From positions 33,340,122-33,404,121 of the forward strand of contig OX328101.1 of NCBI GenBank assembly GCA_946811185.2: DNA of 64,000 nucleotides, in the 5' to 3' direction. A program made the position numbers and the translations under genes. This document shows positions 25,051-36,039 of the stretch, piece after piece. Source of the stretch: Hippopus hippopus (lineage: Eukaryota > Mollusca > Bivalvia > Cardiida > Cardiidae). The notes beneath the pieces are model-generated. The model did not search any database. It was not told where the DNA came from and saw only the letters and a program-made list of their open reading frames with translations. How positions within the stretch are numbered: position 1 is the stretch's first letter; each line of letters begins with the position of its first letter.

Positions 25051-25279
25051 TTAACCCTTTACCACACGATCCCAAGTTTTAACAACCCTATGGAATAAGG
25101 CTTTTGAAAACATTATGGGAAAAGGAGAAAATGCTGGTAACCAGCATTTCTCCTTTTCCCATAATGTTTTCTACCCTTTTAAAGACCAGGGTTCATCATT
25201 TGGTCCATATTTCTCTGGTCATTTTTAAATGCTTTTAGTTTGGACTAATCTAGAATTTTATTGTGTGGTAAAGGGTTAA
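25051..25279 (+). mobile_element. MITE-A, complete
   Basis: TTAACCCTTTACCACACGAT to GTGTGGTAAAGGGTTAA. It begins five bases after the candidate donor at 25047. Confidence 0.88.
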
Positions 25280-25498
25280 CCCTAGCTTTACCCACAGCAA
25301 AACTTTTGGATGTGACCAAATTGAAACCATCTACAGACAACAAAATAAATGTGACTCAAAATTGAAATTTGTATTGGGTAGGGTAGAAAACATTGTGGGA
25401 AAAGAAGAAAATGCTGGTTACCAGCATTTCCTCATTTTCCCACAATGTTTTCTAAAGGTCTCTTTATCAGGGTTGTTAAAGGTTGGGATTGTGTGGTA
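25276..25498 (-). mobile_element. MITE-A, back to back with the previous copy
   Basis: TTAACCCTAGCTTTACCCAC to GATTGTGTGGTA. It shares TTAA 25276-25279 with its neighbour, as if inserted into that target duplication. Confidence 0.85.
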
Positions 25499-25610
25499 TG
25501 ATCAGACTGAACAAAATACCCAATCTGATCTGAGATCTACATTACTATTATCTGTACAGATATTCTCTCAACATGACATGAAATTGTAATACATGTATCT
25601 TGACAGTCTT

Positions 25611-25976
25611 TTAAGTCATTACCAAATGAAATTTTTAGACTTGTACTAATTGAAAGTATATGTAGACAACAAATTTAAGGTCTACGGCCCCTAACTCATT
25701 GGTAAACATTGACATTTTTGTAAAGGCTATTCGGCTAATATTGGCAGCTTCCGCCTTTTAACATGAGAGTTAGGGGCTGTAGAGTTACTTAATCATCGGT
25801 AAATATTGTGTAACATTGAGGTTTTCATAAGGGCTATTCGGCCAATCTTGGTAGCTTCCATCTTTTAATATGTGAGTTAGGGGCTATAGACGGTAAATAT
25901 GGCTCAAAAGATGGGTTTGCCTTTGAAGAGATAAAAAACATGTTTTTGAAACTTAAGAATGTGTGGTAAAAGTTTA
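25611..25976 (-). mobile_element. MITE-A split by MITE-B
   Basis: TTAAGTCATTACCAAATGAA (left) and AATATGGCTCAAAAGATGGG to GTGTGGTAAAAGTTTAA (right) surround the MITE-B at 25679. The hairpin has been lost. Confidence 0.75.
25679..25892 (+). mobile_element. MITE-B nested in MITE-A
   Basis: Ends GGTCTACGGCCCCTAACTC and GTTAGGGGCTATAGAC are inverted. TTAA precedes it and a decayed GTAA follows. Two ~110-bp direct subunits, each containing GGCTATTCGGCYAATMTTGG and GCTTCC, make up the element. It splits the MITE-A at 25611-25976. Confidence 0.8.
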
Positions 25977-26086
25977 AACTAATGGAAAATATCCACTTAG
26001 TTTATTTAGCAACCTGCTGAGTAAATTTGCTGCAGGTATCTTTGAGAATACTCTTGTAAAATAGGCATTTTCAATATTCATTTTAA

Positions 26087-26311
26087 GGACTACGATCCCC
26101 TAATTCATCAGTAAACATCGTGTAACATCGATGTTGATGTTAAGGCTATTCAGCCAATCTTGGAAGCTTCCATCTTTTAATATGAGAGTTAGGGGCAGTA
26201 GACTCACTAACACATCGGTAAATATCGTGTAACATCGACGTTTTCGTACAGGCTATTCGGCCAATCTCGGAGGCTTCCGTCTTTTAATATGAGAGGTAGT
26301 GGCCATAGACC
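26087..26311 (+). mobile_element. MITE-B, second copy with TTAA target duplication
   Basis: GGACTACGATCCCCTAATTC to CCATAGACC, flanked by TTAA at 26083 and 26312. Same two-subunit structure as the copy at 25679. Confidence 0.8.
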
Positions 26312-26407
26312 TTAATTTGAATATGCCAATATGTGGAAAAATGAGGAATATGCCTTTTGCCACAGTATTTTCTAATGTACATGTATTCTTCAGCATTACT
26401 CAGATGT

Positions 26408-26818
26408 ATCTAACTCTTCCTAATGGCAAATTTTTAGACTTGCCAGTTGTAGATGACAAATGTATCTCTTTGTATGAAATTGTCCTTGAAAGGGTAAAAA
26501 AACCTCGTTGGAAGAGGGGAAAATGCTAGTATCCAGCATTTTCTCCATTTACCTAAATGTTTTCAAAAGCTGTCTTACTCAAGGACTTTAACCCTTAGGC
26601 TGCTTAGCACGACTCACTGACCTTTTGCAGACAGTGTGGATCAAGATAAGACTGCACAGAATTTCCGGTCTGAACTTGGATCTACACTGTCCGAGAAGGA
26701 TTTATTATTTCCCCAAATAAAACTTTGAACTAGCAATATTTGGGTTTGTTCTATCGAAATGAAAATTTCATACCAGTTTTTTAGCAGGGTTAAAACTTGG
26801 GCGTGTGGTAAAGGGTCA
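26408..26818 (-). mobile_element. MITE-A split by MITE-C
   Basis: CTAACTCTTCCTAATGGCAA to GTGTGGTAAAGGG, interrupted at 26588-26793. Hairpin GCTAGTATCCAGC. Confidence 0.78.
26588..26793 (+). mobile_element. MITE-C inserted in MITE-A, TTAA duplicated
   Basis: TTAACCCTTAGGCTGCTTAG to TTTTAGCAGGGTTAA. It interrupts the right arm of the MITE-A at 26408-26818, whose sequence resumes as AACTTGGGCGTGTGGTAAAG. Confidence 0.85.
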
Positions 26819-26849
26819 AAGACCTAGATGCCAATGCCTTGCTGAATCG

Positions 26850-26886
26850 CCATTCATTCATTCATTCATTCATTCATTCATTCATT
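26850..26886 (+). repeat. (CATT)n microsatellite
   Basis: Eight to nine CATT units immediately before a SINE target site. Confidence 0.95.
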
Positions 26887-26895
26887 GTGGTACAT

Positions 26896-27168
26896 GCCGA
26901 GCCCCAGTAGCTCAGTCAGTAGCATGCAGGACTTGAGAACAGGGGGTCATGGGTTCAATCTCTGGCGTGGCCAATTTCTTTCAGAGGATTGATGATAGTC
27001 ATTGCGACAGGATTCATTACTCTCACTGCTGACCATTGTCCTGATGATCGTTATGTGGGAAAGCAGCCAGTGGCTTGGAAAGACTATTGTGCGGAGAAAA
27101 CATTGATCGGTGCGATATATTTAAAATGATGTTGAAAACAGCATTAAACACTATACAATCAATCAATG
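26896..27168 (+). mobile_element. SINE family 1, full copy with target duplication
   Basis: Head GCCGAGCCCCAGTAGCTCAG, B box GGGTTCAATCTC, tail CAATCAATG. ATTGTGGTACAT flanks both ends (26884-26895 and 27169-27180). Confidence 0.88.
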
Positions 27169-27285
27169 ATTGTGGTACATGTACATGTCTTTTACGTAGG
27201 TGTTGATTTTATGCTAAAATTATGTATATGTAGAATGATAAATTTTGCTTAAAGTTTATTATTATTCCTTTGAAATCTGTTGCAG

Positions 27286-27337
27286 GGAGGGAATGAACTC
27301 GCCTATATGGAAATTTCGGGGTGATTGTGGACTCGAG
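27286..27337 (+). other. Candidate 52-bp exon
   Basis: Lies between TTTGAAATCTGTTGCAG and CGAG|GTAGGT. One frame is open throughout (EGMNSPIWKFRGDCGLE). Two other frames contain TGA. It could follow the 24917 segment, but only with an alternative donor, so linkage is speculative. Confidence 0.2.
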
Positions 27338-27652
27338 GTAGGTCAAAGTTGTCAGTCAGTTTTTAGTTGTACTATTGTTAAAATTTTCTAAATTCACATG
27401 TATTTGGCTCAACAAAACTTTTATTGGTAGAGCTTAGAAGGTTTTAGTGTATTTTTTGTTTCATCATTTTGTGCATAAAATCCCTGTCTGCAATGCACTT
27501 CATCTTATCGGTATGGGCACAATAGGAGGAACACTGGGTGCAAGACATTCATACTTGTCCTGTTTGTACAAGTTTTGCTAGGTTTGAGTTGCATATAACG
27601 TCTTTATATTTTCAAGTGTCTTTCTTTCTGAATATTTATGACAGACTATAGG

Positions 27653-27841
27653 TTAAGTCTTAAACACACAATCCAAACTTTCAAAAACCCTACGGCAAAA
27701 AAGGCTTTTGAAAACATGGTGGTGAAAGAAGAAAATGCTGGTAACCATACCATAGTCAAAAACCGTTATTTGACGTACATTTTATTTGTTGTCTTCAAGT
27801 TTGGATAAGTCTAAAATTTTTGTTGTTTGGCAATTAGTTAA
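27653..27841 (+). mobile_element. MITE-A, right hairpin arm deleted
   Basis: TTAAGTCTTAAACACACAAT to GTTTGGCAATTAGTTAA; the sequence jumps from GCTGGTAACCATAC to the right arm. Confidence 0.72.
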
Positions 27842-28004
27842 AGCAATAAGGAAATGACAGTTTTAAACTTTTTCACAGTATAGAAGTTCATAAACAATGA
27901 AAAAGCAAATTTAATGTTTGGAAGGATTTGTTTCTAAAGCCTTTATTTTCAAACTAAGCACTAAAAGTTCTTTTGATGACTGAGAATGCTTTAACTTAGT
28001 ATAA

Positions 28005-28560
28005 AGTTAATATAAACAAGTGAGGCTCAGTTAACTGATGGTAGGAATTTCCATTATATACATGTAAATTGTGACCAGGGACAGGGGTTAAAACGAGAAA
28101 TGGAAGTTTCAACTATCAGGTTGCTGGCAAAACTTCAATTGTAAAGAGCTAGAAAATATTCATTAATTATCCAGTAAAAAGTTCTTAAATATAGGCTTTA
28201 ACTCAAGAAGACCTACAGACTGCAAAATCTAGCTGCTGACAATATCTTCCTTAAACTATATGTAAACTGTTAGGTTAAATAGGCATTATGGCATAAAGTA
28301 ACAAATTTAGTGAAAATTGGATTGAAGCTCCTGGAAAACCTACTTTTAGCATAATGGTTAAAAATAAATCAGAGTATTAGACTAAAAGTGCATAAACAAA
28401 ACATCTTACATTGGGTTCGTATAGGCAAGTGAGGGTCGGCAGACTGACAGTTGGAATTTCCATTACAGGTACATATGCATTGTGGCCAGGGACAGGGGTT
28501 TTATAAAAAAAAATGGAAGTTTCAACTATCAGGTTGCTGTCAAAAAAATTTCAAATTATA
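28005..28560 (+). repeat. Direct repeat, two ~145-bp copies 410 bp apart
   Basis: GGAATTTCCATTATATACAT ... CAGGGACAGGGG ... TTTCAACTATCAGGTTGCTG at 28005-28150 recurs at 28414-28560. Confidence 0.75.
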
Positions 28561-28952
28561 TGTAACTACATCAAATATACATAAAGTATGAAAGTGTAAA
28601 GTTCATTTCAAGGTCAGACATAACAAAGCATCAAAAAAGAGATCACTTATACAACTTTTGTACATAAATTTCACTTCGAAAACAAGAAATTTCTGACCTA
28701 TCAGGTTGTTCAAAATAACATTTATCTTTTTTTTTGTAAATAGGTCAAATGCACATCATGAATAAAAAAAAAATCTTTCCTGTAGTTGAATGAGGATGCT
28801 GGCAAATAATCTTCTATATTTTTAAACAGCATTTTCCCATTTTTCCCTACAATATTTTCTTTTGAGAAGGTTTTTAAAGAAAACGGTCATCATACATGCT
28901 TCATTTAATGTCTGCAGGTGCTTTCATTATGGAAGAGTCTGAGACTAAAGAT

Positions 28953-29174
28953 TTAACCCATTTCCACATAATCCGGACTTTGAACAACCCTCACAAAGAA
29001 GGCTTTCGAAAACATAGTAGGATAAGAAGAAAATGCTGGTAACAAGCATTTTTTCCTTTTCCCACTATGCATTCTACCCTTTCAAAAACAAATTCTGCCA
29101 TAATAGCTGCATTTAAGTTGCTGTCTGCAAATGCTTTGAATTTGGACCAGCAAAATTTTGGTCGTACTACTTAA
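28953..29174 (+). mobile_element. MITE-A
   Basis: TTAACCCATTTCCACATAAT to GGTCGTACTACTTAA; loop GCTGGTAACAAGC. Confidence 0.78.
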
Positions 29175-29739
29175 GGTCTTTATCAGCAAATCAAACTTTG
29201 TACACTTGAAGCCAATGCTGTGAATGTCTTGCATCTCTGTTCTTATACATCTGGATTGTTGGCTCTTCATGCTGTGTTGTATCAAAATGAATGAAAAAAC
29301 AAGTACCAGAAAACCTCTTCATAACAAACTCTAATAATTTTCTAAAATTTTGTAAATTCAAAATTATTTTTGTTTGTATATTTTTCATGCTTATTTCATA
29401 CTTTAGAGGAGCTTTTGTGGACAGTGCTGTCCCCACATTGATAACCTAGGTACCGGCCTGCAAAAGTGTACCTGATATGGCCAATGTACAGAGAGGATAT
29501 AGGGCCTTATGCCTTTTCTGTTGCAAAGTATTTGCAGGTAAAGATAGTACTGTCATGGAGTGTGTTGGGTACCCTGGTGCAGAGATCATCTATAGAGATT
29601 ATAGGATCGCTGCCTAGTCTCATTAAAACCTCAACCCAACTAATTTACTTTACATATTTGCGCCCGTCTCTCATGTAAGACTGTCAGGCCAAGGCATGTC
29701 CGAAAACATTGTAATATAACCCCATAGTGACATCAACAT

Positions 29740-30160
29740 GGCCATTTACATGCTGACACCCACACTGTACGGAGCAAGGAAGAAAATGGCCATCGACATG
29801 CCTAGAGAAAAAGCTCCTCCCTATAATGGCCACACCGCGCTAGGTGGACAGTCTTGTCTGATGTCTGGAGTGTATAAAATAATTATTATATATTGTGTCA
29901 GCATATAAAGTAATGGTTTCTACTTATTCCCATACAGGGTTTTTGGTTTTGGTATTTGAGAAAAAAGGACACAGCAGAGAATAGAATGGTCATTACAAAG
30001 CTGACACCAAAATGAGCATTTGTTTTGAAAAAAAAATGACCATGAACATGCCTGTAATATATTCGCTAAAATATTAGCCACACTGTGCTATGTGAACGGT
30101 CTTGTCTGGTTGAATGGTTGTAATGCAGAATGCAATATTACGTCAGCTTAAAGGGAAAGG
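29740..30160 (+). repeat. Imperfect tandem repeat, ~245-bp unit x2
   Basis: GCTGACACC, GAACATGCCT-like and GCCACACYGYGCTADGTG blocks occur in the same order in both halves, with heavy divergence. Confidence 0.5.
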
Positions 30161-30460
30161 AATTAAATAAATTTTACATTAATGAAGTTATTTCTTATCA
30201 TCAAAACATAATTCTTTGAGAGCTACAGGCTAAATCAAATGACCACTTTGGCCTACTTGGGGATGTGGATGTAGTTCCTTACCTTTGTTTTTGTTTAATT
30301 TTAGGTAAAGTACAGATCTAGAGCAAACAGACAGACCATGGAAGGCAAAACTGAGATGATATTTGAAAGTTGAACCATTTGGTGATATACAATATACAAG
30401 TGTAAAAGATACAGTCCCAGCGATTACCACAACATTCTTCACATTCCTACTGTAGACAGA

Positions 30461-30602
30461 TTAACTCTTTACCAAATACCAAAAGAGTAGGCTTGTCCAG
30501 ATTGAAAGTGTTTGCAGACGACATATTAAAAATCTGTCACTCAAATGCAGTGTGATGTGGTTTTCTAACTGCATCACACCCCATTTGAGCGACAGATCTT
30601 AA
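30461..30602 (-). mobile_element. MITE-A fragment with an unusual inner palindrome
   Basis: TTAACTCTTTACCAAATACC, then the arm to GACGACATATTAA, then a new palindrome (CTGTCACTCAAATG ... CATTTGAGCGACAG) in place of the usual hairpin. Confidence 0.6.
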
Positions 30603-31019
30603 ATATCAAACACAACCAGTTGGTCATCCTCTGTGTACTTTGAATTCATTCAAGTTATTTGAAAATATGTTGGCTACGGTGACACATGTACAGCCCTAGG
30701 GTATACAAGCAAATGCTGTATCTGAAATTAGCCAGTATGGTTATGGGTTAAGATATTTTACAAATCGATACCACATTATGAAAAATGAAATACATGTTAT
30801 CTTTAAACGTTAAACAGAATAACATCTTACAGTATATGAAAGACATAGATTTTTATAATAAAATATAGAATCTTTAAATTTAGGACATAAATATAAAACA
30901 CGCTGGATGACTCTGCAATGAGGATTGCCTCGTTGCTAATCCTACTGGCACTTACAATCATATAATACATATATTCCACATTTTTCTGCTTTAATTTTTA
31001 ATTCTTGTTCATGAAGTAT

Positions 31020-31540
31020 TACGCTGCTCAAAAAAATTAAAGGATCACATGTCCTCAACTTCGATCGCAAGATAATTTTTTCAGTCCAGGACAATGCAAA
31101 TAATTTTCTGCTCATAAGTTCATTCAGTCTTAACACTGTAAAATCTCAGAGCAGGCAAAACAGTTTGGTTTGCACAAAAGATGTATGGGCTGTTCTTGTC
31201 AAAGCCGTTTTTTTGATATATCACACAGGCTTTTAAGAGAATCGGAGGTGTCATTATTTCATCTCGTCCTCTTCTTTCATTAGATTTGACAAGAATATGA
31301 ACAAAAGATTGGAAAAATATGAGCTGTTTAACAAAACAACAAGAAAAACAAATTTCTTGATTTTCTTCTTAACATGGCTTATCAGCATTTAAAATGAGAC
31401 AAACAAGAAAACTATTTAGCCATTTTGTCTAGTAAGAATGTAAGCTGATGGTTTTCAGAACACAAAGACCGAGTGTTTAGCAGAGTGAAAGACTTGAATT
31501 TTAGCATTTGTGTGATCCTTTAATACTTTTGAGCAGTTTA
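31020..31540. mobile_element. Tc1/mariner-type MITE, 0.52 kb
   Basis: Ends CTGCTCAAAAAAATTAAAGG and its near-exact complement (26-28 bp), each bordered by TA. This terminal sequence closely resembles that of Tc1-like elements of aquatic animals. The interior has no transposase frame. Confidence 0.75.
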
Positions 31541-31638
31541 TTAACTTTTAAATTACCACTTAGTTCTTACAACTATTGATAATACATCACCTTTCAAGCA
31601 CGCTAAATGACAGATGTCGATGCGCCATTAAACACCAT

Positions 31639-31841
31639 TTGACCCTTTACAGCACAATGCAGACTTTTAATGACCATGAGAAGAAAGCCTTTTGAAAACA
31701 CTGTGGGAAAAGGAGAAAAGACTGTTAACCATGTCTTCTCAAAGAAAAATCGAAACATTTGAGCTACACTGAAATTGTCGTCTGCAAATGCTTTCAAATT
31801 GGACAAGGCTAAAATTTTTTTGTCGTCTAGTAAAGGGTTAA
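31639..31841 (+). mobile_element. MITE-A, shortened hairpin
   Basis: TTGACCCTTTACAGCACAAT to GTCTAGTAAAGGGTTAA; hairpin reduced to GACTGTTAACCATGTC. Confidence 0.8.
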
Positions 31842-31883
31842 AAAAAAGAAATGAAGTACATTTACATGTAGTTTGTTTTTGAA

Positions 31884-32088
31884 TTAACCCATTACCAAAA
31901 ACCCAAATTTTAGATTTGTCCAATTGGTAAATATTTTCAGAAGACAAATGTGGTTTTCAAAGTATGAAAAACATTATAAGAAAAGGAGTAAATTATGTTT
32001 ACCTGCATTTTCTCTTTTCCTAGAATGTTTTGAGAAGTCATCTACCTGAAGTTCAATAAATTTTGCAATTGTTTGCTACAGGGGTTTG
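31884..32088 (-). mobile_element. MITE-A
   Basis: TTAACCCATTACCAAAAACC to TTGTTTGCTACAGGG; decayed hairpin. Confidence 0.72.
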
Positions 32089-32162
32089 AACCAAAGTTGA
32101 TTTTCCTACACTGAACATTTTCCATTTGTTTTTATACTGGCTATTCCCTACATTACACAGAT

Positions 32163-32358
32163 TGACCTTCACCCTTTATTAGACGACAAATTTGCAGATG
32201 ACAACGTATATGTGGCTCAAATGATGGAATTTGGAAAAAAAACACTGGGGAAAAGAAGAAAATGCTGGTAACCAACGTTTTCTCCTTTTCCCACAATGTT
32301 CATAAAAAATCTTTTAACTAGGGGCCATTTAAACATAGGATTATGTGGTATACGGTTA
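32163..32358 (-). mobile_element. MITE-A
   Basis: CACCCTTTATTAGACGACAA to TTATGTGGTATACGGTTAA; loop GCTGGTAACCAACG. Confidence 0.75.
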
Positions 32359-32389
32359 ATTTTCAGCTCTGTCCGTATTGTGTGATGGA

Positions 32390-32670
32390 ACTATTCTTTT
32401 AAAAAGTGTTTGAAAACATTTTGGGAAAAGAAACAAATGCTAGCTTACCTAGCTAAACTTTTTACCATGTAAAAGAATCAGACTTGTCCAAATTAAAAAA
32501 GACTTTGCAGATGATATAATGCACCAAACATGGCTAAATAGTGTGGGGGGGGGGAAGGAAAGAGAGCGGTAAAAAAATAACTGAGTACATGAAAGTACAT
32601 GTAGCACTTTCTTCTTTTCCTACAATGTTTTCATGAGTCCACCAACTCAGGGTCATAAAAACATGTTTAA
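32390..32670 (-). mobile_element. MITE-A pieces, rearranged
   Basis: A hairpin fragment (TTGAAAACATTTTGGGAAAA at about 32410) precedes a reverse copy (TTTTTACCATGTAAAAGAAT to AAAACATGTTTAA) that has gained a G10 run at 32545. Confidence 0.55.
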
Positions 32671-32800
32671 CTCTCACTGCCAATGTCGCCTTGGATAAGC
32701 TTTGCGGATGGCGTAGATCAAGATCAGACTGCACAAAATGTGCAGACTGATTTTTGATCTACACCTTCCGCTACCTCATGTTCATCTTTTACTAGAGTCA
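32667..32800 (+). mobile_element. MITE-C relative, partial
   Basis: GGCGTAGATCAAGATCAGAC then TGCAGACTGATTTTTGATCT. The ends differ from full MITE-C copies. Confidence 0.55.
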
Positions 32801-32852
32801 GCTCCAAACGCAATGTAAATTTATTTAAAGCCGTCGAAAAAAGTAGAATGTA

Positions 32853-33119
32853 TTTGAGCCATGCTCTGGGAATAGGGGGCTTAATGCATTTGCGAAAAGT
32901 ATCGACCCATGTCAGCCTGCACAGTCCGTGCAGGCTGACATGGGCCGAAACTTTACGCTATCTTTAAATTTTCTGCATGTCAAAGGATCATTCTACCACA
33001 TGATTCAGTCAGTTATTTCAAAAAATGGATTTTATAGATCCATAATTATGTATTGACTTGCTTGGTATAATGGATGGCAGAGATGCATTAAGCCCCCTTT
33101 CGCCAGAGCATGGCTCATT
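32853..33119. mobile_element. MITE-D relative
   Basis: TTGAGCCATGCTCTGG and CCAGAGCATGGCTCATTT are the inverted ends. The inner hairpin is CCTGCACAGTCCGTGCAGG flanked by CCCATGTCAG. Confidence 0.7.
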
Positions 33120-33137
33120 TGATTGGTAGTGAGAGTT

Positions 33138-33350
33138 CTAACCCTTTGCTTGCAAAATAACTGAAATGAAACTTTTAAGCTGATAGTAAAAAAACAAATT
33201 TTGCTATTTCAAAGGTATTTTTTTTTAGGAAAATATATCCTTATCGGACATTGTAGATCAAAGATCAGACTGCACGTTCTGTGCAGTCTGATCTTGATCT
33301 ACACTGTCCGCAAAAGGTCAATAAGTCGCGCACAGCAGCCAAAGCGTTAA
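33138..33350 (-). mobile_element. MITE-C, minus copy
   Basis: Same hairpin as the copy at 1660 (ATCAGACTGCACGTTCTGTG) with a degenerate right end (AGCAGCCAAAGCGTTAA). Confidence 0.8.
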
Positions 33351-33523
33351 TCGATAAAGGATTCAGTTGTAAGGTGATGTAGTGGAGCGAAATGAAGCTT
33401 ATCAGCCAATCAAAACGCAGTATAGAGCATAGATGATATTTGTGCTGTCAAATGACACAGATTGTCTTGAAAGCAAGATTTAGTTGTTTTGTATTTGATC
33501 CATTTTCCATCATTATTTCAGTC

Positions 33524-33790
33524 TTATAGCCATCAACCTACTAATCCGTGCACTCCTGGAGTTTCTATAACCAGTACTTGGAACAATATTCCTCCCAAGC
33601 TACTGTCTGCCTTTTCTCGTAACCACCGTTTAAACAACGTTGAAACTAGGGGTAAGAGTGGCATACATCGTGTAACAATGACTATTATCAATTTTCTGAA
33701 AGTAATTGGCCGAGCTAGGAACTGGAATCGGCCACCTCCAGCGTCAAACCCTGTACGCCACGGCCTGAGGTATTGGGCTCTAGCTACTTA
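33524..33790 (-). mobile_element. SINE family 1, minus-strand copy
   Basis: Reverse strand reads AGTAGCTAGAGCCCAATACC... then GGCCAATTACTTTC and the body. A 100-codon plus-strand frame here is simply antisense SINE. Confidence 0.8.
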
Positions 33791-33857
33791 AACTCAGTTG
33801 AAAAAAAAAGTTTAGCCATGAGAGATAAATGGCTAATCTCAATACTCTAAAAAGAGT

Positions 33858-33916
33858 TTTACACAACCACACCGTCCCAAGATTTAATGATCCTGAGGTA
33901 GAAGGCTTTTCAAGGT
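33858..33916 (+). mobile_element. MITE-A left-arm fragment
   Basis: ACACCGTCCCAAGATTTAAT and CTGAGGTAGAAGGCTTTTC, then a MITE-C-like GATCAGACTGCG block to about 33975. Confidence 0.55.
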
Positions 33917-34017
33917 TGTGTTGACCAGACCAAAGTAGCGGAGATCAGACTGCGTAGTGTTATCTTGATCGGCACTCTCTGTATTAGCAACTATAGCTGA
34001 ACCTAGCGTTTTAGCCA

Positions 34018-34285
34018 TTAACCAATCAATTCCGAATTTTTACAACCCCCGAGCCAGAAGGCTTTTGAAAACATTTTAGGAAAAGGAGAAAATGCTGGTA
34101 ACCAGCATTTTAACCGAGAATGTTTCTGACCCTTTCAAAGACAAATCCACTGATTTTCTCCTTTTCTCACAACGTTTTAACTCTTTAAAAGACAAATTCC
34201 TTCGTTTGAGTCATGTTTCATTTTTTTTTTTTTAATGACTTCAAATAGAACAAATCTGAAAATTTGTCTTTTGGTAAAGATTTAA
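34018..34285 (+). mobile_element. MITE-A with internal duplication
   Basis: TTAACCAATCAATTCCGAAT to TTTTGGTAAAGATTTAA. The TTTCTCC...AACGTTTT...AAAGACAAATTCC block occurs twice, lengthening the copy. Confidence 0.75.
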
Positions 34286-34635
34286 ATAACAACTTTAACC
34301 TATTGCTGTACAAATACGGTTGATCGTTTAGGATAAAATATGGAAACGAGTGCAATGACTTTTTACAAGTTATCTTCTTTTCAAAAAAATATTTTTTACA
34401 CCACTCAATCAGTTTCTGCTACAAAGAGTATTAACAGTAAAAAGAATGACAGTACTAGATCCAATATATTAAAATTGACACAGACTATGAATATTGTGGA
34501 AAAAGGGAGTAAAACAAACGAATATTCCTTTACAAATGACTTAAAAAGTTAGCTTCTGCATCATTTACGTATACACTCATGAAAACCCCAGAGAAATAGC
34601 CTCTTCTAAAATTGCTCTGTGGGAAAAGGTAATAC

Positions 34636-34853
34636 TTAACCCTGTACCACACAGTCCCGAGATTTAACGATCCTGTAGTAGAAAGCTTTTGAAAACAACT
34701 TGTAAAAAGTTACTGCATCGACTCCTTTTCTCGCACTGATTTTGATCGTTTTAGAGACAGATTTCATAGTTTGAGTCACCTTTTATTTGTCTTAAAAAAA
34801 AAAACCCCTAAATTTAGACAAGTCTAAAATTTTGTCGTTTGATGAAGAATTAA
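34636..34853 (+). mobile_element. MITE-A
   Basis: TTAACCCTGTACCACACAGT to GTTTGATGAAGAATTAA; hairpin nearly gone (ACTTGTAAAAAGTTAC). Confidence 0.72.
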
Positions 34854-35555
34854 ATTACAAATTTAACCTATTGTTGTATAAAATACGACTTCTAAAGACC
34901 ATGCAGTTGATCTCTAACTTTTTCAAACAACTCTTTTTTAAATCAATCAAACAGTTTCTTGCATCTTCCAAATGTTACCCTTATAACAACTTTCATATAT
35001 TCATTGTTCATTGGTAAGAATTAGTCTAAACAGTGAGGGGCTAATTGTAGATTCTTCCATATTTAAAACGACGCAACCTGCAAAAAGCATAACCGCGAAA
35101 AGGTTGTACCCATCTTTATGTATCAAAATATAGTTCAATGCATGGATAGAACTATTAATAGTAGTAGACATTGTGAGAAAGGCGACATCGCTCATTAAGC
35201 AAAAGCATTACCGAATAGAAATCGGCGCCACACGGTCTATGGAATATTCGGAACAAAACATTTTCTCCTTTTTGTTCGATCAAAACCAACTTTAAATGAA
35301 TGTTTTCTTATATGCTGAATCTGTAACTTTACGTGTGCATAAAAAATGTAACGTTACATTTACTCTGACGGTTCTGAGCAGTATTCAAAATTAATATATG
35401 TGCTATAAATCGGTTTTATTTCTCCTTCTCCCCCACTTTTTTTTTTATTTCTTTATTCGTACGAAGTGGAAATTATACAAATCAAAACAGTCAAACCACA
35501 CACACAAAATACAATTTGTAAATTCAGACTTTACCCCATTACCCCATCAAGATAT

Positions 35556-35780
35556 AACCTTTAGCTTTTTACTAAACGACTAAATTCTAAGTTTTATTTT
35601 TTCAAGTTGAAAGCATTTGCAGATGACAAATGAGGCACATAATGAAACTTGCTTTTGAAAGGGTAGAAAACATTGTAGGAAAATGAGAACTTGTCGATCA
35701 CAAAGATTTTCACCTTTCCGTGTGTTTTTAAAAGCCTTCTTTCTCAGGGTCGTAAAACCATGGAATTAATTGCTAAGGTA
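35556..35780 (-). mobile_element. MITE-A
   Basis: TAGCTTTTTACTAAACGACT to GGAATTAATTGCTAAGG; one hairpin arm has decayed. Confidence 0.7.
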
Positions 35781-35828
35781 TACCTACTAGTATTTAACTG
35801 CATATAGCACATTTTCCCATCAAAAGTT

Positions 35829-36039
35829 GAACTCGTTACCAAATGACGAAATTTTGGACTCGATCAAGTTAAAAGCATTTGCAGGACAACAAATTAAATG
35901 CAACTCAAATTATAATGCCTGTCTTTGAAACAGGAGAAAATGCTGGTTACCAGAATTTTCTCCCTTTCCCACAAAGTTTTCAAAAGGCTTTTCTTTCAGG
36001 TCCGTTAGACTCGAAAGTGTATGATGAATTTAGTGTTAA
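35829..36039 (-). mobile_element. MITE-A
   Basis: AACTCGTTACCAAATGACGA to GAATTTAGTGTTAA; borders the inverted 0.78-kb repeat. Confidence 0.78.

Noticed and set aside
29411..29453. Exon candidate after CATACTTTAG, followed by GTACC
   Set aside because: Could pair with the 27286 segment only in a frame that contains a stop; too short to judge.
33489..33791. 100-codon plus-strand frame
   Set aside because: Antisense of a SINE family 1 copy; similar frames occur at 81-326 and 5108-5521 for the same reason.
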